DNA from: Paraburkholderia sp. UYCP14C
GTDB lineage: Bacteria; Pseudomonadota; Gammaproteobacteria; Burkholderiales; Burkholderiaceae
Direction: 5' to 3'
NCBI RefSeq assembly: GCF_004197395.1
Contig: NZ_SELS01000004.1
Location: forward strand, 124,001 to 188,000
DNA length: 64,000 nucleotides
Both the position numbers and the translations under genes were made by a program. Below are positions 19,605 to 27,230 of the stretch, one piece after another (position 1 is the stretch's first letter; each line of letters opens with the position of its first letter). A model generated the notes under the pieces. The model had not been told where the DNA came from. It saw only the letters and a program-made list of their open reading frames with translations, and made no database searches.

Positions 19605-19636
19605 CGTTGATGCAATAACACAAGGAGAGTAATCAA

Positions 19637-20143
19637 ATGATGTCCAAACTTCGTTTCGCATTCGCCGTCGTGATGGTCGGTGCATTGGCCGCATGTCACT
19701 CGGGCGTCAAGCTCGACGAAAACGCCAACAAGGGCGCAGGCTCGGCTCAACCGAACCCGAACGACGTCGCGACGGTCAACGTCGACCCGCTGAACGATCC
19801 GAACAGCCCGCTCGCGAAGCGCAGCATTTACTTCGACTTCGACAGCTACTCGGTCAAGGACGACTATCAACCGCTGCTGCAACAACACGCGCAATATCTG
19901 AAGAGCCACCCGCAGCGTCACGTGCTGATCCAGGGCAACACCGACGAGCGCGGCACCAGCGAATACAACCTCGCACTCGGCCAGAAGCGTGCTGAAGCCG
20001 TGCGTCGTTCGCTGTCGCTGATGGGCGTGTCGGATTCGCAAATGGAAGCCGTGAGCCTCGGCAAGGAAAAGCCGCTGGCAACCGGTCATGACGAAGCGTC
20101 GTGGGCACAGAACCGCCGCGCCGACCTCGTGTATCAACAGTAA
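19637..20143 (+). CDS. pal: peptidoglycan-associated lipoprotein
   Basis: 168-residue outer-membrane lipoprotein. The signal peptide ends in the lipobox LAAC with the acylated Cys at about residue 20, followed by a Ser/Asn linker and an OmpA-like domain. The peptidoglycan-binding site is in GNTDERGTSEYNLALGQKRA (Asp and Arg contact diaminopimelate). AAGGAG sits nine bases before the ATG. It tethers the outer membrane to peptidoglycan and works with TolA/TolB at the septum. Confidence 0.96.
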   Translation: MMSKLRFAFAVVMVGALAACHSGVKLDENANKGAGSAQPNPNDVATVNVDPLNDPNSPLAKRSIYFDFDSYSVKDDYQPLLQQHAQYLKSHPQRHVLIQGNTDERGTSEYNLALGQKRAEAVRRSLSLMGVSDSQMEAVSLGKEKPLATGHDEASWAQNRRADLVYQQ

Positions 20144-20154
20144 GTCAACGGGTT

Positions 20155-20913
20155 ATGAGCCGAATGACGCATCGTTTCTCCTGGCTGCGGTTTGCCGCAG
20201 CGGCCTGCGTCGCAGGCACGGCCCTCGCGGCCGTGCCCGCCCATGCGGGCATGTTCGACGACGATCAGGCCCGCCAGGCCATTCTCGATCTGCGCTCGAA
20301 GACCGATAGTCTGTCGAGCCAGCTGTCGGCGGCGCAACGCACGATCCTCGATCAGTCCAACCGTCTCGACCAGCTGAACCAGCAGGTCGCGACGCTGCGC
20401 GGGCAGAACGAGGACATGGCGAACCAGCTCACCACGCTGCAAAAGCAGCAGAAGGACTACTACACCGATCTCGATACGCGCCTGAAGAAATTCGAGCCGC
20501 AGCAGCAGACGGTGGACGGCGTCCAGGGCGAGGTGCAGCCGGGTGAAACCGATGCGTTCAACGCGGCTTCACAGCAATTCCGCAGCGGCGACTTCAAGAA
20601 CGCGGCGACATCGTTCCGCAGCTTCATCTCCAAATATCCGACCAGCCCTTATCAGCCGACCGCGCAATACTGGCTCGGCAACGCGCTGTATGCACTGCGC
20701 GACTACAAGGGTTCGACGGCGGTCTGGCAAGGTGTCGTGGCCAAGTACCCGCAGCATCCGCGGGCGCCGGAAGCATTGCTCGCGATCGCCAACAATCAGC
20801 TCGAACAAGGCCAGAAGGCCGCGGCGAAAAAGACGCTCGAGCAGATCGTCTCGCAATACGCCGGCTCGGACGTCGCGCAGTCGGCGCAGAGCAAGCTGTC
20901 GCAGATCAAGTAG
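20155..20913 (+). CDS. cpoB: cell division coordinator CpoB (YbgF)
   Basis: 252 residues: signal peptide (cleavage near VPAHAG), an N-terminal trimerising coiled coil (about 40-115, rich in Gln/Leu/Asp: LSSQLSAAQRTILDQSNRLDQ), then C-terminal TPR repeats (YQPTAQYWLGNALYALRDYKGS). It coordinates peptidoglycan synthesis by PBP1b with Tol-driven outer-membrane constriction. Last gene of the Tol-Pal operon, 11 bases after pal. An in-frame ATG at 20164 is an alternative start. A terminator follows about 90 bases later. Confidence 0.93.
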   Translation: MSRMTHRFSWLRFAAAACVAGTALAAVPAHAGMFDDDQARQAILDLRSKTDSLSSQLSAAQRTILDQSNRLDQLNQQVATLRGQNEDMANQLTTLQKQQKDYYTDLDTRLKKFEPQQQTVDGVQGEVQPGETDAFNAASQQFRSGDFKNAATSFRSFISKYPTSPYQPTAQYWLGNALYALRDYKGSTAVWQGVVAKYPQHPRAPEALLAIANNQLEQGQKAAAKKTLEQIVSQYAGSDVAQSAQSKLSQIK

Positions 20914-21002
20914 TTCGTGGCGGCGGATTGATCACGTTTTGATGTAGTTGTCGGCAGTAACGCGCAGTGCCCGAAGTCATAGTCACGCGCGCCTCTCGCT
21001 TG

Positions 21003-21034
21003 AAAGCCCGGGTAGTGATGCCCGGGCTTTTCAT
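21003..21034 (+). terminator. Rho-independent terminator of the tol-pal operon
   Basis: AAAGCCCGGG (21003-21012) and CCCGGGCTTT (21021-21030) form a perfect stem with an eight-base loop, followed by a U-rich tail (TTTTCATTTT). Confidence 0.88.
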
Positions 21035-21057
21035 TTTGGCCTGATGGCCTTGCTGAG

Positions 21058-21086
21058 TTGACAGGTCATCGGCGCATCGCTATAAT
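21058..21086 (+). promoter_or_regulatory. perfect consensus sigma-70 promoter of tRNA-Lys
   Basis: TTGACA at 21058-21063 and TATAAT at 21081-21086 are both exact consensus with the ideal 17-base spacer. Transcription should start near 21093, about eight bases before the mature tRNA. Confidence 0.92.
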
Positions 21087-21100
21087 CTCGCTTCTCTTTT

Positions 21101-21176
21101 GGGTCGTTAGCTCAGCTGGTAGAGCAGCGGACTTTTAATCCGTTGGTCACAGGTTCGAATCCCGTACGGCCTACCA
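21101..21176 (+). tRNA. tRNA-Lys (anticodon UUU)
   Basis: A 76-base gene with encoded CCA. The acceptor stem GGGTCGT pairs with ACGGCCT (one G-U), the D-arm has AGCTCAGCTGGTAGAGC, and the anticodon loop CTTTTAA gives anticodon TTT at 21134-21136. The T-arm contains GGTTCGAATCC. It has its own perfect promoter and a downstream terminator. tRNA genes are common integration sites, but no integrase or repeated 3' end of this tRNA was seen in the next few kilobases. Confidence 0.98.
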
Positions 21177-21186
21177 AAAGATTCAA

Positions 21187-21224
21187 GGGCTGACATGCGA
21201 AAGCATGTCGGCCCTTTTCTTTTT
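21187..21224 (+). terminator. terminator after tRNA-Lys
   Basis: GGGCTGACATGC (21187-21198), GAAA tetraloop, GCATGTCGGCCC (21203-21214): a 12-bp stem with one G-U pair followed by TTTTCTTTTT. Very strong. The remaining sequence to 21482 has no gene I can support. Confidence 0.92.
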
Positions 21225-21482
21225 CCGTTGCCGCACGTGCAACAGATGTGCGCGCGGCAAGCGAGCCGCCTCTTCCCCGCCTCAAAGTAGCCGTCCGCCC
21301 AGGCCACTTCCCTCCCCCTCCGCGCCCCCACAAAACACCAGGCATCCCTTCAACGAAACAACGCGAAACAGCGCGAACCAGCAACCACGCGCCACTCCAT
21401 TCTTATCTTTTTAGTAATTTTCGATTCATGTTTGTGCCACGGGTGGTTTGTAGCCTCGCGAGTTGCAATACCGGCTGCAACT

Positions 21483-21965
21483 TTAGCCGAACGTCGCATG
21501 GCCGCTCGGATAAGAGTTGTAATCGTCGCCGGGCCGCTTCGGCACGATCGGCTGCACGTCGCGGCTCGCGACGAAGGGCCGCGCGCGGCTGAAGAACTGC
21601 TTGCCGCCTTTTGCGACCCGCTCGGCATCGTGATCGACGGCCTCGAACAGCGCAGCGGTGTTCGGCAGACCGGTCTGGTGGAAGTCCGGCCCGAGCACAT
21701 CCGCGAATCGGAACACGGACTTGATGGCGTCCGCCTTCGCGCGCGCCACCTGCTCCGGCGTGCGGCTGCGCTGCGCGCTCAGCACGGCGTCGAGATCGGC
21801 CTGCTGGCGCTCGGAACCATCGGCGCTAGGCGGCGCGAGCAGCGCGCCAAGCGGAATTTGACGGGCGTCGAGATAGCTCGCGTCCGCGGACGGTGCGGCG
21901 TAACTCGCCGCGCTTGCAGCGACGAAGAGTGAAGCAGCGAGCGGCAAACAGATAAGGCGTTTCAT
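21483..21965 (-). pseudogene. class A acid phosphatase (PAP2 family), C-terminally truncated
   Basis: 160 residues with a signal peptide (MKRLICLPLAASLFVAASAASYA) and the first half of a PAP2-type non-specific acid phosphatase. The first motif K-x6-RP is present (KQFFSRARPF) and so is PSGH (YNSYPSGHATFG). The frame stops immediately after that, so the essential third motif (SR...H...D) and about 80 residues are missing. No continuation was found in the other frames of the 250 bases downstream. The secreted protein should be inactive. It lies next to tRNA-Lys and to a YncE-like gene that has lost its own 5' end. Confidence 0.75.
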
Positions 21966-22263
21966 CGTGTGCGGAACATGAAGAGAGATTGCTGCGAAGT
22001 GGTACGGCGCTATCGCCGACAGAGGACACAACGTGATTCACCGCCTGAACGGCGCCGCCGATGCTAGTGCACACGCATGAACGAGCGGTGTCCGCAAACT
22101 TACAAACCTGAGCGCGCCGCATCGCTTCGCATGCGGATCGCGATATCGTTGGGTATCCGTAATAACAACTTGGTCGAATGTCCGTGCAGCGACGGCCGCC
22201 AACGCGGATCGATTTGAAATCGCCAAACGCTATGGTCTCGACGGCAGCGAACGCTGGGACTAC

Positions 22264-23175
22264 GTGGCCTACGACGCAGTTCGCCAACACCTCTTCATCA
22301 GCCGCGACACGCACGTGCAGGTGATCGATACGCGCACCGGCAAACCAATCGGCGAAATCGCCGACACCGACGGCGTCCACGGCTTCGCGTTCGTCGAGGA
22401 CCGCAAGCTCGGCTTCGTCACCAGCGGCCGCGCCAATACGGTGAGCGTCGTCGATCTCGACACGCTCAAGGTCGTCGACGTCATCAAGGCCGGCGGCCCC
22501 GACCCGGACGGCATTCTGTACGTGCCGGCCTTGCGGCGCATCTTCTTGAGCAATGGCCACGACGGCAGCGTCAGCGCAATCGACGTCGCGGCGCACAAGG
22601 TCGTCGCCACGATGAGCGTCGGCGGCAAGCCGGAGACGCTCGCGGCGGACAGTCACGGCCACGTGTTCGTCAATGTCGAAGATCGCGCCGAGATCGTCGA
22701 GATGGACGGCCGGTCCGCGACGGTGCACGCGCATTGGCCGCTCGCACGGTGCGAGTCGCCGACCGGACTCGCCATCGATCCGGCGAGCGAGCGCCTGTTT
22801 TCGGTTTGCGCCAATCACCGCATGATGATCGTCGATGCGACGTCGGGCCGTCGCGTGGCCGAGGTGCTGATCGGCGGCCACCCCGACGCGGCGGCGTTCG
22901 ATCCGGCCTTGAAGCTCGCGTTCAGTTCAAACGGCGCGGACGGCACGCTGACGGTCGTCCATCAGGACGATCCGGACCACTACACGGTCGAGCAGAACAT
23001 GCCAACGCTGGAAGGCGCGAAAACGATGGCGCTCGACGCGCAGCAGCACCGGATCTATCTGGTGTCGTCGAAGTTCGGCGCGGCCGAAGCGGCCACCGCC
23101 GCCAATCCTCATCCGCGCGCGATGGTCATCCCCGGCACGTTCGAAGTGCTCGAGGCGCAGCTCAAGGCGCGCTGA
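22264..23175 (+). CDS. YncE-family beta-propeller protein, 5' end degraded
   Basis: 303 residues of a YncE/lactonase-type seven-bladed propeller (blades such as VQVIDTRTGKPIGEI, VSVVDLDTLKVVDVIKAGG, VSAIDVAAHKVVATMSVGGKPE). These proteins are normally periplasmic. The first usable start is a GTG at 22264, but conserved sequence continues upstream in frame (DRFEIAKRYGLDGSERWDYVAYD from about 22207). It is preceded by AATAANA, which looks like the end of a signal peptide. No ATG, GTG or TTG and no hydrophobic core exist in that frame between the stop at 22078 and 22264. I infer a lost or degraded N-terminus, so it may be a pseudogene. Confidence 0.7.
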   Translation: MAYDAVRQHLFISRDTHVQVIDTRTGKPIGEIADTDGVHGFAFVEDRKLGFVTSGRANTVSVVDLDTLKVVDVIKAGGPDPDGILYVPALRRIFLSNGHDGSVSAIDVAAHKVVATMSVGGKPETLAADSHGHVFVNVEDRAEIVEMDGRSATVHAHWPLARCESPTGLAIDPASERLFSVCANHRMMIVDATSGRRVAEVLIGGHPDAAAFDPALKLAFSSNGADGTLTVVHQDDPDHYTVEQNMPTLEGAKTMALDAQQHRIYLVSSKFGAAEAATAANPHPRAMVIPGTFEVLEAQLKAR

Positions 23176-23235
23176 CGGGCAAGCTCGGCGCACGCCCAGC
23201 CGCCGGTCGCGGCGGCTGGCGAAACGTCGGTTCGC

Positions 23236-23559
23236 CTAGATGAGGCCGTGCGCGACGCCGCCCGGCGTCGCCCAACGCTCCCGGTCGTTCGACACGCCGA
23301 AATCGGCCGTCAGTAGTGAAACGGTGGCCGAGCAGGCCGTCGCACGCTTTGCGCTGGCGCGTGCGACGATGCGTTGCTCGTGCACGTAGAAGAATTCGAG
23401 TTGGCGCGCATCGGACGCTTTTCGTTCGAGCTCGAACACATCCTCGAGCACGCGCCGCGACACGTGAAACCGCTGAAGGCCGCGGCCAAGCCGGATCTGA
23501 AAGACAACACCGTCGCTGTTATGCGGCACCGCTGCCCAGATGAGCGGAATGCTACTCAT
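23236..23559 (-). CDS. small conserved protein resembling DUF1488
   Basis: 107 residues. The core VVFQIRLGRGLQRFHVSRRVLEDVFELE and the later LEFFYVHEQRIVARASAKRA resemble the DUF1488 family (a beta-strand pair, then a helix beginning with S-R-x-x-L-E-D, then a second helix). The function of that family is unknown to me. ATG at 23559 has a G-rich sequence just upstream. It stands alone between the YncE-like gene (convergent) and a 420-base gap. Confidence 0.6.
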   Translation of the reverse strand: MSSIPLIWAAVPHNSDGVVFQIRLGRGLQRFHVSRRVLEDVFELERKASDARQLEFFYVHEQRIVARASAKRATACSATVSLLTADFGVSNDRERWATPGGVAHGLI

Positions 23560-23979
23560 GGAGCCCCCGTAACTGGATCTGCATGTCAGGAACCATTGAC
23601 GATTTCATCCTCGCATGCCTAAACGGACGGCGCGACTCGTCAAAATTTAAACAATATTGATTTGGTGTTTTCACCACAGTGCAGGTTTTGCGCGGCATCG
23701 CCTGATTGATTGAGGACGCACCAATCTGGAGCGAATCCTTACTCGACCGCCATACGCGACGCGCCTCTTCACCAGAAGACTGTTCCCACTTGATTGCGCC
23801 TCCGACCCCATTCATTTGATCGTATGGTTCGGCACCTCACAGACCATCCACGCCCTCCGCTCGCATGATCGCTTCACGACGCCTTCGAGCGTCCTGAAAC
23901 AAAGAGAGAAAGAAGAGACGACAAAACGGCGAGCGCCTCCCGCAAACGATCGGGCTGCCCCGCCGCTCAGGGGGTACCC
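23560..23979. other. 420-base intergenic region
   Basis: It contains an AT-rich patch around 23640-23665 (AAATTTAAACAATATTG), unusual for this genome. A leftward frame at 23552-23815 could encode 87 residues but has no recognisable domain and I do not call it. GGGGG at 23970-23974 serves as ribosome binding site for the next gene. No RNA gene seen. Confidence 0.45.
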
Positions 23980-24639
23980 ATGAAAGCTGGAAAAGTAATC
24001 TGGGTAGTGGCTTTGGCGTGTCTGATCGAAACGTCGCATGCGCAGGAGGTCTATCTGCAGGGCGGTACGCTAGGCATCGGGGTCGGCGCGGCGTGGAGCA
24101 TCACGTCGTGGTTCGGCGTGCACGCGGACTTCAATGCGATCAATCTGTCGCACAACTTCGACGTCGGCGGCAACCGCTACGAAGACGGCATACGGCTGCG
24201 TCAAGGCGGTCTCTACAGCGATTTCTTTCCGTGGGCCGGCACCGGCTTTCGCGTGACCGCGGGCCTGCGTCTGACGGACAACGAAGTCAGCGGCAACTCG
24301 GTTCCGACCAACGGCATGTACGTATTCGAGGGCAAAGCCTCGCCGGCCTTCCCGGGCGAATACGCGACGGCGACCGCCCGATACCCGACCGCGATGCCCT
24401 ACCTCGGCATCGGCTATGGCTTGCACCCGAGACCCAAAGGCTGGGGGCTCGTGGTCGATCTCGGTGTCGCCTACGGCATTCCGAAGACCTCGTACACAAT
24501 ATCGCCGGCACTGGCGCAGGTGGCCGGACCGGCGATGAGTCAGCAGATCATCAACACCGGATTGCAGCAACTGCGCGACAAGGCGTCGCCTTACCGGTGG
24601 TACCCGACGTTGCAGATCGGCATTTCATATCGCTTCTGA
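23980..24639 (+). CDS. predicted outer-membrane beta-barrel protein
   Basis: 219 residues. A Sec signal peptide (MKAGKVIWVVALACLIETSHA) is followed by alternating-hydrophobicity strands with many Gly/Tyr/Phe residues (VYLQGGTLGIGVGAAW, FRVTAGLRLTDNEVSG, MPYLGIGYGLHPRPKGWGLVVDLGVAYG). It ends in IGISYRF, a C-terminal Phe outer-membrane insertion signal. The pattern suggests an eight-strand-type barrel. No specific family could be named and no partner genes are adjacent. CAGGGGG precedes the ATG. It is followed by AT-rich DNA with an inverted repeat. Confidence 0.75.
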   Translation: MKAGKVIWVVALACLIETSHAQEVYLQGGTLGIGVGAAWSITSWFGVHADFNAINLSHNFDVGGNRYEDGIRLRQGGLYSDFFPWAGTGFRVTAGLRLTDNEVSGNSVPTNGMYVFEGKASPAFPGEYATATARYPTAMPYLGIGYGLHPRPKGWGLVVDLGVAYGIPKTSYTISPALAQVAGPAMSQQIINTGLQQLRDKASPYRWYPTLQIGISYRF

Positions 24640-24673
24640 GAGCCAGCGCACGAAATCCGTTGCAGTACTATAA

Positions 24674-24708
24674 ATTTGCAATTTACATTTCACATCAGAA
24701 TTGCAAAT
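24674..24708. repeat. 10-bp inverted repeat in an AT-rich segment
   Basis: ATTTGCAATT (24674-24683) and AATTGCAAAT (24699-24708) are exact reverse complements with a 15-base loop, within an AT-rich stretch from about 24655 to 24720. It may act as a weak terminator of the beta-barrel gene or as a regulator site; there is no T-run to decide. Confidence 0.5.
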
Positions 24709-24874
24709 AAAAGAAAACGAGAGAAAGAGCGACGGCAGCTTCGCTTTTTCCGGTTATTTATCGAGATGAAAAGATATGCAATGATCGCCGCCGACTCAGC
24801 GGAGCATGTCTGATGCTTGCGCGAGCAAACGTTCCGGCAACCCCACGGCGCATTGCTTTTTCATTGAACCGATA

Positions 24875-25249
24875 ATGACCAACTTTCTGTTCGATCTGCT
24901 GTCGAACCTCGCTTTGCTCGCCATCGTATCGTTGGCCTGTCGGCTGTATAACCGGTTCGGGTCGGGCGCCCCGTTGAGCGGCCCGGCAATTTTCATCATG
25001 CTCGCGCTGATCGCGTGCGTGCTCGACGGCTTGTTGACCTTTGTCGTGTTCGCCGACGCGCAGAGCCGCTATGGACAATTCGTCCGGCCGACGTCGTTTG
25101 TTCAGCGTGCTGGCGCGTATGCGCTCGCAATCGTGATCGCGTTCTCGTGGCATCGCCTATCGGCGCGCCGGCGCGCGTTGAAAAACGCCCGGGACAAAGC
25201 GATTGTCATCCGCACGTCACCGTATTCCGAATCGCGGCTGCGCATGTAA
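24875..25249 (+). CDS. small integral membrane protein of unknown function
   Basis: 124 residues with three likely transmembrane helices: about 5-25 (FDLLSNLALLAIVSLACRLY), 38-60 (AIFIMLALIACVLDGLLTFVVF) and 80-97 (RAGAYALAIVIAFSW). A basic cytoplasmic tail follows (HRLSARRRALKNARDKA). I do not recognise the family. The ATG at 24875 is taken because the frame upstream lacks hydrophobic character, but no clear ribosome binding site is visible. It is isolated between an AT-rich gap and mscS. Confidence 0.55.
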   Translation: MTNFLFDLLSNLALLAIVSLACRLYNRFGSGAPLSGPAIFIMLALIACVLDGLLTFVVFADAQSRYGQFVRPTSFVQRAGAYALAIVIAFSWHRLSARRRALKNARDKAIVIRTSPYSESRLRM

Positions 25250-25444
25250 GTGCGGCACGCCCCGCCCCGCCTTACACGTCCATCCCCGCCATGTTTCATC
25301 TCTCTATGGCCGCCCGCGCCCAAGGCAGGAACGGTCCTTGCGCATGCGGGCGGCGTCGGCTATAACTCCCGAAGACCGCGCGTTGTGGGTCATGGCACCA
25401 CCGTCGTTCAATCCGTTGATGGCAACTTATAACGAGGAAACATC

Positions 25445-26263
25445 TTGGATATCGAAACCGTACGTGCATTCATCATGACCCGGGGCATCGACATCGGCAC
25501 CAAGGTCATCGGCGCCATCGTGCTGTGGATCGTCGGCCGCTGGGTCATCGGGTTGATTTCCAACCTGTTGCGCAAGATGCTCTCACGCAACGGCAAGGTC
25601 GATCCGACGCTCGCCCATTACCTCGCATCGATTCTCGGCGCGTTGCTGAACCTGCTGCTCGTCCTCGCGATCCTGCAAATCTTCGGTGTGCAGACGACGT
25701 CGTTCGCCGCGTTGCTCGCCGGTCTCGGCCTCGCCATTGGTACTGCGTGGGGCGGCCTGCTCGCGCACTTCGCGGCCGGCGTGTTCATGCAGGTGCTGCG
25801 GCCGTTCAAGGTCGGCGATTTCGTCACGGCTGCGGGCGTCACCGGCACCGTCACGGAGTTGGGCCTGTTCGGAACGACGATCGTCACGCCGGACAACGTG
25901 ACGACCATCGTCGGCAACAACAAGATCTTTTCCGACACGATCTCGAACTACAGCGTGCTGCCGTTCCGGCGCGTCGAGTTGACCGCAAAGATCGCCAACG
26001 GCGTCGATCCGACCGATGCGATCGCGCGTTTGAAAGCCGCCGTCGCGAAGATTCCGAACGTGGCCGAAAACCCGGCGCCGGACATCGAGGTCCTGAGCTT
26101 CACGCCGGAAGGACCGCTGCTGTGCGTGCGTCCTTACTCGTCCAACCAGAACTATTGGCAGGTCTACTTCGACACCAATCGCGCGATCGTGCAGACCTTC
26201 AAGGAAGCCGGCTACCCGACGCCAGAAACGCCGCTCGCACCGCGCGCGATCACGCGCGATTGA
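25445..26263 (+). CDS. mscS: small-conductance mechanosensitive channel, MscS family
   Basis: 272-residue inner-membrane channel with three N-terminal transmembrane helices. The third is the pore-lining TM3 with its Gly/Ala ridge (LLAGLGLAIGTAWGGLLAHFAAGVFMQ), followed by the MscS beta domain (FKVGDFVTAAGVTGTVTELGLFGT, IVGNNKIFSDTISNYS). It opens on membrane tension during hypo-osmotic shock. The start is TTG at 25445: GAGGA lies at the correct distance and the protein then begins exactly where MscS proteins do. No ATG is nearby. Convergent with dedA, sharing a terminator. Confidence 0.93.
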   Translation: MDIETVRAFIMTRGIDIGTKVIGAIVLWIVGRWVIGLISNLLRKMLSRNGKVDPTLAHYLASILGALLNLLLVLAILQIFGVQTTSFAALLAGLGLAIGTAWGGLLAHFAAGVFMQVLRPFKVGDFVTAAGVTGTVTELGLFGTTIVTPDNVTTIVGNNKIFSDTISNYSVLPFRRVELTAKIANGVDPTDAIARLKAAVAKIPNVAENPAPDIEVLSFTPEGPLLCVRPYSSNQNYWQVYFDTNRAIVQTFKEAGYPTPETPLAPRAITRD

Positions 26264-26314
26264 TCTGATCCAACGTCCGCGCGGGCCCGACCCGCGTCGG
26301 CACGGCGGCATAAA

Positions 26315-26345
26315 AAAAGGCGTCGCGAGATTCGCGACGCCTTTT
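26315..26345. terminator. bidirectional terminator between mscS and dedA
   Basis: AAAAGGCGTCGCGA (26315-26328), loop GAT, TCGCGACGCCTTTT (26332-26345). The 14-bp perfect stem has A and T tracts at its two sides, so it works for both convergent genes. Confidence 0.9.
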
Positions 26346-26365
26346 GCGTATTCAACAACCGGTTG

Positions 26366-27037
26366 TCAACGCGGACTCGTGTTCGCGCCATTCTTGCGCA
26401 GCATCTTCCACAACGCGCCGAGCACGACCGGCACGATCGCCGCGCCGATACCGACCAGCACGATCACATTCAGATACTGACGGATGAACGGGATGTTGCC
26501 GAAGAAGTAGCCGAGCAGCGTCAGCAGCAGCACCCACAACAGCGCGCCGACGACGTTGAACATCTGGAAGCGGCTCCACGTCATCGACGACGCGCCCGCG
26601 ACGAACGGCGCAAACGTCCGCACGACCGGGATGAAACGCGCGAGCACGATGGTCTTGCCGCCGTGCTTCTCATAGAAGTTGTGAGTCTTTTGCAGCGCGG
26701 CGCGATCGAGAAAGCGCTCGAGCACCGGAATGTGCGAATTGAACACACGCGGTCCGATCGCACGGCCGATCAGATAGTTGGTCGTATTGCCGGCGACCGC
26801 CGCCACCAGCAGCAACAGGATCAGCAGGCCGAGATGCATCTGCCCGGTCGCGCAGAACGCGCCGCCGATGAACAGCAGCGAATCGCCCGGCAGAAACGGC
26901 AGCACCACGAGACCCGTTTCGGCGAACACGATCGCGAACAGCACCGCGTAGACCCAGGCGCCGTAGACCTGAATGAAGTCCCCGAGAAACTTGTCGATGT
27001 GCAGAACAAGATTGGCGAAATGTAGCAACGTATCCAA
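26366..27037 (-). CDS. DedA-family inner-membrane protein
   Basis: 223-residue polytopic membrane protein of the DedA/SNARE-associated (VTT) family, whose members flip undecaprenyl phosphate or phospholipids and affect division and antibiotic tolerance. Diagnostic sequences are FAETGLVVLPFLPGDSLLF and KHGGKTIVLARFIPVVRTFAPFVAG (the essential Arg-containing loop). A TTG at 27037 is the likely start: AAAGGA is six bases upstream and translation then gives LDTLLHFANLVLHIDKFL. Upstream in-frame sequence is not membrane-like. Its convergent neighbour mscS also uses TTG. Confidence 0.9.
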   Translation of the reverse strand: MDTLLHFANLVLHIDKFLGDFIQVYGAWVYAVLFAIVFAETGLVVLPFLPGDSLLFIGGAFCATGQMHLGLLILLLLVAAVAGNTTNYLIGRAIGPRVFNSHIPVLERFLDRAALQKTHNFYEKHGGKTIVLARFIPVVRTFAPFVAGASSMTWSRFQMFNVVGALLWVLLLTLLGYFFGNIPFIRQYLNVIVLVGIGAAIVPVVLGALWKMLRKNGANTSPR

Positions 27038-27218
27038 GGAACGTCCTTTTAAACCAGTGTGTGCGTAGAGGGAAGCGGCCGCCGCGCGACCCTGCAACAG
27101 GAGAAGCAAGCGGCGGGCCGACCACTGCGAATTGACCGCGACATGATACCGAAAGTGCCTCAGCGCGATTGAAAATCTGCTGATTGGACGTGCGCGCGGG
27201 CACTGTGCGCCGAATCGC

Positions 27219-27224
27219 TATAAT
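27219..27224 (+). promoter_or_regulatory. -10 element immediately before mutL
   Basis: Exact TATAAT ending six bases before the mutL ATG, so transcription would begin at the start codon (leaderless mRNA). No -35 consensus at 16-18 bases upstream. No ribosome binding site precedes the ATG. Confidence 0.5.
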
Positions 27225-27230
27225 TTCGCC

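Noticed and set aside
22038-22226. Possible 62-residue leftward gene between the phosphatase and YncE genes
   Set aside because: It is antisense to the residual 5' part of the YncE coding sequence and has no ribosome binding site.
23552-23815. Possible 87-residue leftward gene
   Set aside because: No recognisable domain, no clear ribosome binding site, and it overlaps the start of the DUF1488-like gene. Left unannotated.
21177-25250. Integrated element at tRNA-Lys
   Set aside because: No integrase, transposase or repeat of the tRNA 3' end was seen. The region looks accessory but no mobile element can be supported.
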